From Acanthamoeba lenticulata (Eukaryota > Discosea > Longamoebia > Acanthamoebidae): 27,740 nucleotides of DNA. Shown piece after piece: positions 1 to 8,281 of this stretch. Under the pieces are notes generated by a model. The model worked only from the letters and a program-made list of their open reading frames with translations. It ran no database searches and had not been told where the DNA came from. Location of the stretch: the NCBI GenBank assembly GCA_002179805.1, contig NAVB01002139.1, positions 1-27,740 of the forward strand, given 5' to 3'. How positions within the stretch are numbered: position 1 is the first letter of the stretch; the number at the start of each line of letters is the position of its first letter. A program made the translations under genes and the position numbers.

Positions 1-43
1 ATAACAAAAGAATAACAAAAAGAAAAACAAAATAAAAGCAAAC

Positions 44-1082
44 CCTTGGGGGTCATGGGCCGCTGGGGCTCGCCAAAGATGCGGGCGAGGCCAAAGTCGC
101 AGAGCTTGAGCTCGCCCTTGTTGCTGAACAAGAGGTTGGACAGCTTGAGGTCGCGGTGGATGTAGTAGCTGCGGTGGAGGTAGTGCACGGCCCGCAGGAG
201 CTGCATCATGAGGCACTTGACCTCGGCCTCGGTGAAGGGCTTCTTCATGTTGTCGATCAGCCCGGCCAAGTCGTGCTCCACGTACTCGAATGCCAGGTAC
301 ATCCTGCATCACAACAGCAACATTATCCCCGGCGTCAACATCAACGCCAACATGAGCGATCGTCTTCTTCATCATCATCATCATCAAGTGGGCAAGAGGG
401 ACGGACTCGTCGAGGCGGCGGCCGACGGTGACGCCGAGCAGGCGCACGATGTTGGGGTGGTCGATCTCCTTGAGGATCTTGATCTCGCGCAGGCACGTGA
501 TCGGGATCCCGTCCTTCTCCTTCTCCATGCGCACCTTCTTCAGCGCCACGATGTGATTGCTCCGCAGGTCCCGCGCCCGATCTGTTCCATCATCGTCCTC
601 ATCAGTGTCATCTTCATGGTCATGATGGCTATTGCCACCATAGGACAAACAAGCACCCGAGAGAGAGGAAGACACGCACAGACGACGCCGTAGGTGCCCT
701 CGCCCACCTGCTCGAGCTGCTCGTACTGGTGGATGCGGCGGCAGGTGCCCATGAGCATCGACTCGTCGATCGACCGCAGCGGGTGCAGGCGCCCGAGCAC
801 GCCGCTCGGGGCGGGCGAGGAAGACGAGGAGGAGGACGTGGAGGATGACGGTGTGGCCCCGAGGATGGCGCTGGACGGGGTCGGCGTGTGGCGCGAGGCC
901 GTCTCGCGGCGAGGCTGAGGCGGACGCGTGATTTGGATGTGGGCCGTTGAGGTGGGCGTTAGAAATGTGCTGCTGCTCGAGGTGGTGCCCAGCATCGCTG
1001 TGGGGAGCGCGCTGCCGTAGGATTGTGTGCGTCGGTGCCCCACCGTCGAAGACGGCGGCATCTCTTCCCGGCCCCTCTTCAT
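44..1082 (-). CDS. CDK10: CDK10-like cyclin-dependent kinase (3' part outside window)
   Basis: N-terminal part of a CMGC serine/threonine kinase. Exons read on the minus strand: 1082-680, 581-407, 303-44; the last ends at a phase-1 donor (GT at 43-42), so the gene continues past the left edge. In the 279 residues seen: a Ser/Pro-rich leader (about 1-105), glycine loop GEGTYGVV (127-134, with the T130-Y131 pair that is inhibitory in CDKs), VALKK (catalytic K149), a PSTAIRE-like helix PITCLREI (E167), HRDLKLSN (242-249) and DFGLAR (262-267). The segment CRRIHQYEQL before the kinase domain and the stretch ending RPMTPK favour CDK10 over CDK11; the next codon can be completed as Val, as in CDK10 (MTPKVVTLWYR). 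In animals CDK10 pairs with cyclin M; the partner here is unknown. The start at 1082 (MKRGREE) is a choice: an in-frame ATG at 1139 lies in AT-rich, probably untranslated sequence. Only about 120 bp separate it from the next gene's stop. Confidence 0.8.
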
Positions 1083-1204
1083 CTTTTGTGTTGTGGGGTT
1101 TCTGATCAAAAAAGAAAGTTCTCTCTTTTCTCTTTTCATTTTTCGAATTTTTTGTTTTTCCTCCGTCTACGAGAATTCCACTACACAAGACAAAGGCCAC
1201 TCCC

Positions 1205-2187
1205 TCAAGAGGAAGTGTCGCCAAAGCGCTTCTTGAACTCGCTCGCGAAGATGTCCACCGTGTTCTTATCGAAGTTGGTAAAGCGCACTTCGTTCACCCT
1301 GTGCACCAACGCAAACGTTGGTAAGGGCGCGTGTAGAGAGGGGGTTGGTGAACGACGTACGAGGTACGCGGGCTGGACTTGAAGAAGTCGAGGGTGGTTT
1401 GAATCATGATCTGCGCGCACAGGTCCTTTGGGAACCTGTTGAAGCTTTGATGTCAGCCCAAGCGCCCGTCTCCTGCTTGTGTTGGGGGGACAACAGTACC
1501 GAAAGATGCCGCTGGAGATGGCGGGCAGCGCGATCGAGGCAAAGCCCAGCTCTTCGGTCTTCTTGAGGCTCTTCCACACGCACTGGCGGAGGAGCAGCTC
1601 CTCGCCCTCGACCCCGTCGTGCCAGATGGGGCCGACCGCGTGAATCACCTTCTTGGCCGGCAGCTCACCCGCGCCCGTCCTGTTGATGAAGAGGACGATG
1701 AGGAAGGTCATGGTGCAGGCGATGCATGAAGGTGACGTACACAACGATGTCGCCGTCGTGGACTTTGCCATTCTCCTGAATGTAGATGTCAGACTCGATC
1801 TGGATGATGTCACCACCGGTCTTGACGATGGCGCCAGCCAGGCCGGATGCGTGGTCGAGCTGCTTGTTGGCCGCGTTGACGATGATGTCCACCTTCTCCT
1901 TGGTCATGTCCCCTACACGTTATTTTAGAAAAGAAATGAAGAAAAAAATTGTTATGTTTAAAAAAATAAAGTTGAAGGTGAGGAGAGGACGTACCGCTCC
2001 TCACCTGAAGCACTTTGCCATCTGTTGTGCGGTGAGAGGCCACGACTTGACTTTCTACGCCCACGAGGTTGCCGCTGCGTGGGTTCTGCGAGGACGAGGA
2101 CCAGAGCGGCTCAGCGTCCCCACCACCCCCTCCCCCTTGCTGCATCGACAGTGATATGGCCAGCGCCAGCTGCATGTCTTCGTCCAT
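1205..2187 (-). CDS. UIM-macrodomain protein (ADP-ribose binding)
   Basis: Five exons (2187-1995, 1912-1741, 1679-1500, 1435-1361, 1298-1205) give 237 residues in continuous frame. The extreme N-terminus, [13 protein letters not shown], fits the ubiquitin-interacting motif pattern: acidic run, hydrophobic residue, Ala three later, Ser four after that. Then comes a Gly-rich linker and a macrodomain with [16 protein letters not shown], the loop [31 protein letters not shown], and the second phosphate-binding loop [15 protein letters not shown]. These are the ADP-ribose-contacting segments of the family; the sequence most resembles the Af1521/macro-PARP type. The residue after GIF is Arg (codon split by an intron) where Gly is common, though macro-PARPs vary there. 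The protein could bind mono- or poly-ADP-ribose, or hydrolyse it from proteins or O-acetyl-ADP-ribose; sequence alone does not decide. Three of four donors read gtacgt. Divergent from DCP1. Confidence 0.85.
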
Positions 2188-2403
2188 CTTGTTGTGTTGT
2201 TATGTGCTTCTTGTTGCGTTCGGGCACAAAAGAATAGCGGCCTTATTCGCAGAACCGCTGCAAAATGCATGAAATATTTTAGCTAAAATATCGGACAAAT
2301 TAAGAAAAATCGTTAAGAAATTGAAAAGAAAAAGCTCAACCACCAACGGTCCAGTTTGCTGGCACATCACACTTGTACGCTAGACACAGCAATTTCAGAT
2401 TAG
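2188..2403. promoter_or_regulatory. Divergent intergenic region between UIM-macro gene and DCP1
   Basis: A 216-bp gap between two divergent start codons must hold both promoters. The 2270-2345 part is strongly AT-rich in an otherwise GC-rich neighbourhood and contains an 18-bp perfect palindrome at 2274-2291. No clear TATA box was recognised. Confidence 0.5.
2274..2291. repeat. 18-bp perfect palindrome in divergent promoter
   Basis: ATATTTTAGCTAAAATAT reads identically on both strands, centred on AGCT at 2281-2284. It lies 87 bp from the macro-gene ATG and 113 bp from the DCP1 ATG. Symmetry and position suggest a dimeric factor site or shared core promoter element; the function is inferred. 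Confidence 0.6.
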
Positions 2404-3308
2404 ATGGCTTTGAATCTCTCAGTGCTACAACGATTGGACGGAAAGATCAACCAGATCTTGGCTACAGCGGGGCATGTTGCCCTCTATAAATTCCTCCCCG
2501 CTACACAAGCCTGGGCACGTGCAGCTGTTATGAGGCCACTCTTGTGGCTGCGTCTCATGCTCTTCTCGTGACACAGGAGAGGAAAGAAGTCGAGGGTTCC
2601 CTGTTCGTCGTCGAGCGAACGGAGGAGCCCCAGCACACGATCGTCGTGCTCAACCGGATTAGCATTGAAAACTTTTGCGAGCCCATCGTCCACGGCCTTC
2701 AGGTGCCTATCTCGCTTCTCCCATACGATTGTCACGCGCATTGCACTTAACATTGGATCTGTCTTTTGTTGATCGACAACCAAGATGCGGGTGAGCGAGC
2801 CCTACCTGCTTCTGCGCAACTACAAGAACGAGACCACCGGCGTGTGGTTCTACTCCAAAGACGAGCAGCACAAGATCTCCCAGACCGTGCGCGCCCTCCT
2901 CGACGCCAAGGCCACCGCCGCCGGCGCCTCTACCTCACCGTCATCGTCTTCTTCGTCATCGTCACCATCACCGTCGTCGGGCACCGCGTCGACGTCGTCG
3001 GCCGCCAACAAGAAGCCGGCGGCGGCCGCGCCCAAGGGCGAGAAGGCCGCCAGTGCTGGCGGCGCTGGCGACGTCCAGCGTGGCCAGGCCGCGCCGCCGG
3101 GCCTCGGCGGGCAGACGCCCACCACCCCGGCCGCCGCGTCGGCCCCACCAACTTCCTCTGCCGCCACTGCCGCCTCGTCGACACCAACAACGTCAACGCC
3201 GCCTTCGGCAGCAGCGGCCATCTCCTACGCGCAGGCCGCGGGCGCGACGATGACGCCGCCCGCGAGTCACCACCAGGCCGCCGCCGCGGCGCCCCCCAGC
3301 AAGGACCA

Positions 3309-3343
<35 letters not shown>

Positions 3344-3954
3344 AAGTCCACCACGGCAGCAACGCGGCGGGCGCGGCGCTGCTGAACCTCTTGCAGCAGG
3401 CGCAGGCGCCAGCAGATTCCCCCACAGGTCCAGCGCAGGTCCCGCACCAGCACCACCCGGCGGTCCACCCTGGCTACCCGCCGCACGGGCCAGCAGCAGC
3501 GCCGCCGCCGTCAAAGCAGCCGCAGCAACAGCAGCAGCCGCCGCACCAGCCAGCGCCGCACATGTTGGCCCCGCCACCGCACTTTGAGGCGCCGCCGCAC
3601 GGATCGCTGCTGCCGCACCACCCGGTGGCCCTCCGGCACCAACAGCCGTCGCCGCCGCACCAGCAGCAGCAGCCGCCGGTGATGATGGGCCTGCAGCCAC
3701 CACAGCAGCAGCTGGCGCACCGCCAGGCGCCCAGCCGTAACCTCTCGGGCAAGCAGCACCTGCGCGCTGTTCTCTTGTCTCTAGTCAACGTGCGTCGTCT
3801 TCTTCACCTTCTTCTTCGAGTCTTTGGCTTCATCACCTTTGTTGGATGTCGTCCTCACGTGCGTGTGACGTGGTGGATGGACGGACAGGACGACGCGTTC
3901 ATCGATCAAGTGTACGAGCACTACATGACGCAGCTGGCCAGTCAGCGCTCCTAA
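2404..3954 (+). CDS. DCP1: mRNA-decapping enzyme subunit DCP1
   Basis: Activator of the DCP2 decapping enzyme, cytoplasmic (P-bodies). Exons: 2404-2514, 2577-2702, 2785-3789, 3889-3954; 435 residues. The N-terminal EVH1 domain (about 1-125) starts MALNLSVLQRLD and carries the family landmarks AGHVALYKF, EGSLFVV, VLNRISIENF, EPYLLLRNY and GVWFYSKDEQHKIS. A long Ala/Pro/His/Gln-rich linker (about 130-390) follows, with an (AP)5 run and poly-Gln/poly-His clusters. The C-terminus, LSGKQHLRAVLLSLV joined to NDDAFIDQVYEHYM, matches the metazoan/plant DCP1 trimerisation helix. Intron 1 uses a GC donor (gcacgt): no GT donor restores the join between AW and ERKEVEGSL. Intron 3 is 99 nt, a multiple of three and free of stops, so its retention would simply add 33 residues. 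The start is the first ATG before the conserved EVH1 beginning. Confidence 0.92.
2515..2576 (+). other. GC-AG intron in DCP1
   Basis: DCP1 exon 1 ends with the Trp codon at 2512-2514 and the family alignment resumes exactly at GAG 2577 after cacag. The bases after TGG are gcacgtgcag, so the donor is GC rather than GT. The nearest GT donors give the wrong phase (2519) or insert unconserved residues (2526). The hexamer is the common local donor gtacgt with T2 changed to C. Confidence 0.7.
3313..3342 (+). repeat. (GCGCCC)5 hexanucleotide repeat in DCP1 exon 3
   Basis: Five perfect tandem copies of GCGCCC encode an Ala-Pro dipeptide run in the disordered linker of DCP1. The tract is probably length-polymorphic between strains. 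Confidence 0.9.
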
Positions 3955-4034
3955 CGATCATGTTGCTCTGTCGGCTGGTGATGGTGGATTGCAAGTACAT
4001 AAAACAAGAATTCACTTTCACCAACACTCTGTTT

Positions 4035-4058
4035 TTTATTTTATGTATATTTTTTATT
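4035..4058 (-). terminator. Candidate poly(A) signals of the EF-hand gene
   Basis: Two minus-strand AATAAA hexamers (plus-strand TTTATT at 4035-4040 and 4053-4058) lie 58-81 nt downstream of the EF-hand stop codon, in an AT-rich stretch. They sit in the 161-bp gap between the convergent DCP1 and EF-hand genes. Confidence 0.4.
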
Positions 4059-4115
4059 TAAAATATTATGACAGAAAACATGACGTCACGCGTGTAGAGT
4101 AGCGGCATCAGCTCA

Positions 4116-5039
4116 TCAGGGCGCACAGGGCGGAAGGACCTTCTCCCGCGGGGCACGCGCGTACGAGATCCACTCGACGTACTCGTTGAAGGAGACCGTG
4201 CCTGTAGGCATACGCACGAAGATGGTCAGCCAAAGAGAAGGAGGAAAGATGGAGAAGAGAAAAGAGACCGCTGCCGTCAGTGTCGAGCTCCTCGAAGCAC
4301 GAGTCGAGGTCGTGGGTGGTCATGTTGTTCTTGACCAGGTCGGCGTGCAGCGACGCGAACTCGTCCCGGTCCAGCTGGCCGCTCCTGTCCTTGTCAAAGT
4401 ACTGGAAGTAGGCGACAGCGGCCTGGAGGCGCGCGAGCTCGGCCGGGTTCTTTTGGAGGTTCTCGAACCGTCGATCGTTCCTCCAGAACTGCCGCACGTA
4501 GCAGAAGATGAGAACAGGTTCATGAAGAGGCGACAAGGGCGCTTCAAGACATTACCTGATAGAATTCGTCGTACGAGACTTTACCATCGCCCGTCCTGTC
4601 GTTTGAGATGTTGACGTGAGTCGAGTAGAATAAATATAAATTTAATCAAAAATAATTGAAAATAAAAAAATAAAATAAATGGATTGATTGAAGAAAACGA
4701 ACGAAAGCGAACGGAAGGGAACGTACAGGTCGATGGTGCGGAAAGCAAGCTCGGCCTCAGCATCGGTGAGAAAGTGGCCAAGATCATAGCACATGGCCTT
4801 AAACTCGCCCAGGTCGATGAAGCCGCTCTCGTCCTTGTCGTACTTCTCGAACACGCGGCGCGACAGAGCCGGCGGGCCTGTGGAGGTAAACAGTCCCGTG
4901 AGACGACTCTGTAGGCGAGAATCGAAACAAAAGAAAAGATGAACAAATACGACGAGGAGGGAAGGGAGCCGCCACCTTCTTCCTCCTCGACCTTCTTGAG
5001 GTGCTCGGCGATGGCCTTCTGAGCTGCGATCTTGGACAT
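4116..5039 (-). CDS. Four-EF-hand calcium-binding protein
   Basis: Exons 5039-4976, 4877-4727, 4595-4556, 4488-4269 and 4201-4116 encode 186 residues. All four EF loops are canonical: DKDESGFIDLGE (35-46), DLTGDGKVSYDE (71-82), DKDRSGQLDRDE (117-128) and DTDGSGTVSFNE (154-165). Each has acidic or oxygen ligands at positions 1, 3 and 5, Gly at 6 and Glu at 12, so all four should bind Ca2+. Loop 2 is assembled across an intron (Asp-Leu from exon 2, the rest from the 40-nt exon 3), which confirms that splice. A short Lys/Glu-rich helix precedes the first hand and a basic tail follows the fourth. It is longer than calmodulin, with a wider gap between hands 2 and 3; I cannot assign it to a named subfamily. 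No myristoylation signal is seen (the N-terminus is MSKIAA). Convergent with DCP1, same strand as COG8 upstream. Confidence 0.9.
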
Positions 5040-5139
5040 TTTGGCGGGTGGTGTGTAAAGACAAACGAACCTTGCCGAGCCGAACAAAAGCTTGCAGCGC
5101 TTCACCCAAAAGCGTCGTTAGGTCTTCATTTGTTTTCAA

Positions 5140-5145
5140 TTTATT
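5140..5145 (-). terminator. Candidate poly(A) signal of COG8
   Basis: Minus-strand AATAAA (plus-strand TTTATT), 57 nt downstream of the COG8 stop codon and about 100 bp upstream of the EF-hand start codon, in an AT-rich pocket. Confidence 0.4.
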
Positions 5146-5201
5146 AATTGCCGTCGACTTGGCGATGGCCAATCGTGTCCTGGTCAAGCCCACGGTACCC
5201 G

Positions 5202-8087
5202 CTACACGTTGCCAGGCTGAGCAACTTGTTGTTCTCCTTCTTCTTCCTCCTGTTGCTCTCCTCCTCCTCCTTCAGGAAGCTGCTCGTCGCCGTTCTCCGG
5301 CGTCTCGCCGTTCGCGGTCGGCGTTGTCAACGGGCTCAGCTGCTCCTTGTCGTTGTTCACGTCGTTCTCCTCCTCCTCGTCGTCCATCAAGATGTCGAGC
5401 AGTTTCTGTTTCGGCAACACACACACGCATGTGGACATGCCACGTCAGCACGCAACTTGCGGCCTTCTCGCGAACGGGACGGGACGTACGGGCGCGGCGC
5501 TGGCCACTGGCATGGAGGACGATGATGACGATGATAACGAAGAGGACGACGCTGATGCTGACAACGAAGAAGAAGAAGTGGAAGAAGAGGCGGCAGGCGG
5601 CGGGAGATCCTTCTCGTAGATCGGGCGGAGGATGGCCGACGCGCCAGAGAGCAGGTCGTAGACGGCCGACGTCGAAGAGGCCGGGCGCGGGTAGAAGGCG
5701 CCCACGCACCGCGCCACGTAGGGCAGCATCACCTCTGTCGCCGTGCGGCACATCCCGTCAAAGTACTCCCGCTCCTCCTCGCTCAGCACCGTCTGCCCCA
5801 CCATCACCACCATCACCATCACCATGAGCATCTTCTTGTTCGTCATCCCCGTCATCATCATCATCATCAACTAGAACATGAGCACGGACCTGCTTGTGGA
5901 GGTTGCGGATGGCGAGGGCCGCGTTGGTGAGCGCGGCGTTGGTCACTTCGTAGACGCCCTCCCGCAGCGAGTACAGCGCGCACGACCTGCCGCGACGATG
6001 ACCGGCGTTCATCATCAGCGTCACGATGACGACGAGGAGAACGATGAGGACGAGGCCGTACCGGAGCTCGTTGAAGGCGGCGAGGAGGCCATTGGTCAGG
6101 ACCGCCAGCGGCGGGTAGTCCAGCAGCACCACCGGCGGCGCCAGCTTGGCGCTGGCCTCTGCACGCTTTGGGTTAATGGAAACCGAAGACGACATGAAGA
6201 CGACGATGATGATGAAGAGGAAGGAGCGGACCGCTGTCGAGGCCCGTGAGCATGGCGGCGGCGGCGAGGGCCTTGGGCGGGGCGACCCACTTCTGGGCCT
6301 TGAGGGCCTGCGTAAAGTGGACGGCGGCCGTCTGCACAAAGGCCGAGAAGAGGTTGTAGATGGCGTGCTCAAAGATCGGGCCCAGCAGTCCTCGAAAGTC
6401 GAGGCCGACGCGGGCCAGCGACGTGGCGTAGTACATGCTCTGCTCGAGGATGTTCCCCACCAGCGCGCCCTCCTTGACCTCGGGCAAGTAGCTATTCACT
6501 CTAAAGAGTCAGCGCCGATCTCGAGCCAAGCGAGAAGAGAAGCGAGAAGAGAAGGCGCGCGTACATGCTGAGGGTGTCGGCGAATTCCGACGTCTTTTGC
6601 GTGAGCCAGCTGTAGAGGATGCCCACCCCGCCGCCGCCGCCGGCCAAAGCGGAGGCGGACGAGGAGGAGGAGGAGGAGGAGGAGGGCGAAGCCGAAGCCG
6701 ACGGGGTGCCGAGGGTGTCGTCGGGGAAGATGGCCCGGTACTGCGTGATGATGTCAAACACGTGCACGCGGCAGCTGTCGATCAGCTTGTTCAGCTGTCC
6801 ATGTCGCATCGTAGTCACCACGAGAAGAAAAAGAAGAAGACGATGATGATGATGATGATGAAGGTCAGCCCGGGTCTTGAAGAAGGCGATGGGAATCAAG
6901 CTGGTGGGATGGTCACGTACGTAGGTGTAGGGGTTGGTGGGCGGGACGGCGTCGATCACGGAATGCAGCCACGCGTCGCGGCTCTTCAAAAAGCTGCCCA
7001 GTTGAAGAAGACCAAGAAGAAGAAGAAGACGGTCAAGATGCATGTATCGAGCAGGAAAGGAAGGAAGGGGATCACGTACGTGATGCGGAGCTGGGTCTCG
7101 TTGTAGAGGTTCATCCGCCGCAGGTGGGAGATCGCCCGCAGGCAGCCCGGCAGCGCCATATTATCTGCTCATTTTTGTTTTAAATATTCCAATTATTTTA
7201 AAGAAAACTTTTCTTTTCTTTTTATATTATTATTCGATTTATTGTAAGGGGAGCGAGGGAGGCACGAACCGCGAAGCTTGTGGTGGAGCTGGTTGATCAT
7301 CATCTCGCGCGACTTGTCCACGTCGGCGACGATGGACTGGATGAGCGGGATGTCCGGGTGCTTCTTCTTGAGGCCGTGGGCAAAGGCCTCGAGCTGGAGG
7401 GCCTCGTCGTAGAGCTCCGAGCGGACGTAGGTCTCCATGAGCTCGGGGATCTCGAGGACGTCCATGAGCTTGGCATGGTGGTCGAGCGTGTTCTGGGTGG
7501 CGGTGCGCTGGGCCGTGATGTCCACCGCCGTCTTGCAGAACTGCTCGCAGGCGCGACTGAGGGCCGGCAGCGCCGTCTCGAGGCCGCCCACGAGCGTGCG
7601 GACCTCGTCCACTTGCTGCTTCATGCCGCGGATGCACTCGGAGGTCTGGATGAAGGCCTTGTAGTTGGTGAAGGCCAGGTCCTGCATCTGCTTCTTCATC
7701 TTCTCGGACTCGTCGTGCAGCCGCTCGGGCTCCTTCATGAGCTGCTGGAAGGTGGCCGAAGAGAGCGAGAACAGGTACGACTCGTACTCGGTCAACAGCT
7801 GCTCGTCGGCCTCGCTGTGGGCGCCGCCAGAGGCCAGCTCCGCGTAGCGCGGCAGGATGAGCGACAGCAGCGACCGTTCGCTCTCCTCTCGCGCGCGCAC
7901 TGGTGGACATCAGACAAACATCAAGTATGAGCAACCGAAGAGATGGCGCAAGTCCAACTTTCACTTGCCCCGTCAATTGAGGGGCGCTGCTGAAATCGCC
8001 TCTTTTAATTCCATTTCAATTGAAATGGAAGAAGAAGCAGAGCAACGTACGATCCTCTGGAGCATCGACGTCAGCGTCCACGTCCAT
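5202..8087 (-). CDS. COG8: Conserved oligomeric Golgi complex subunit 8
   Basis: Subunit of lobe B of the COG vesicle-tethering complex on the Golgi. Ten exons: 8087-8051, 7899-7270, 7164-7080, 6993-6921, 6794-6565, 6500-6232, 6158-6062, 5986-5890, 5792-5490, 5405-5202; 674 residues, close to the roughly 612 of the human protein. Landmarks in order: EPERL and DLAFTNYKAFI near the N-terminus, MDVLEIPELMETYVRS, GCLRAISHLRRM, FLKSRDAWLHSVIDAVPP, VHVFDIITQYRAIFPDD, SLARVGLDFRGLLGPIFE, VVLLDYPPLAVLTNGLLAAFNEL and MLPYVARCVGAFYP. Most introns begin gtacgt or a close variant, and all phases agree. Oddities: a Ser/Ala/Gly-only insert (about residues 300-326) after the ITQYRAIF block, and a Ser-rich stretch plus an acidic Glu/Gln-rich tail (about 570-674) beyond the usual C-terminus. 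Divergent from the gene at 8282 across 194 bp. Confidence 0.93.
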
Positions 8088-8281
8088 CTTGGGTGACTTT
8101 GTGTGGATGATGATTTTGAAAAATGTTTCCGAAACAGTTTGTTATCTTTTTTATCTGTTTATTTATTCATTTTTGGTTGTGCGGCACGCGCTAAACATAA
8201 ATACGTCGACTGCAGTGGCTTGGGGAACCCATCACGCGGACGACACAAACACAAACTTGCCGCCACAGGAGGACAGACAAG
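8088..8281. promoter_or_regulatory. Divergent promoter region, COG8 / VCA-protein gene
   Basis: A 194-bp gap between divergent ATGs. It holds a T-rich tract (about 8140-8180) and an AT-rich patch (about 8190-8203, aacataaata) about 80 bp before the plus-strand ATG that could serve as a TATA-like element. Nothing else is recognisable. Confidence 0.4.

Noticed and set aside
1083..1139. Earlier in-frame ATG for the CDK10-like gene
   Set aside because: The extra 19 residues come from AT-rich, probably untranslated sequence only about 65 bp from the upstream gene's stop; the ATG at 1082 starts the GC-rich coding stretch.
2766..3587. Plus-strand open frame overlapping DCP1 exon 3 in another frame
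   Set aside because: DCP1 EVH1 and trimerisation segments are in the other frame; this one is an Ala/Arg/Gly-rich shadow.
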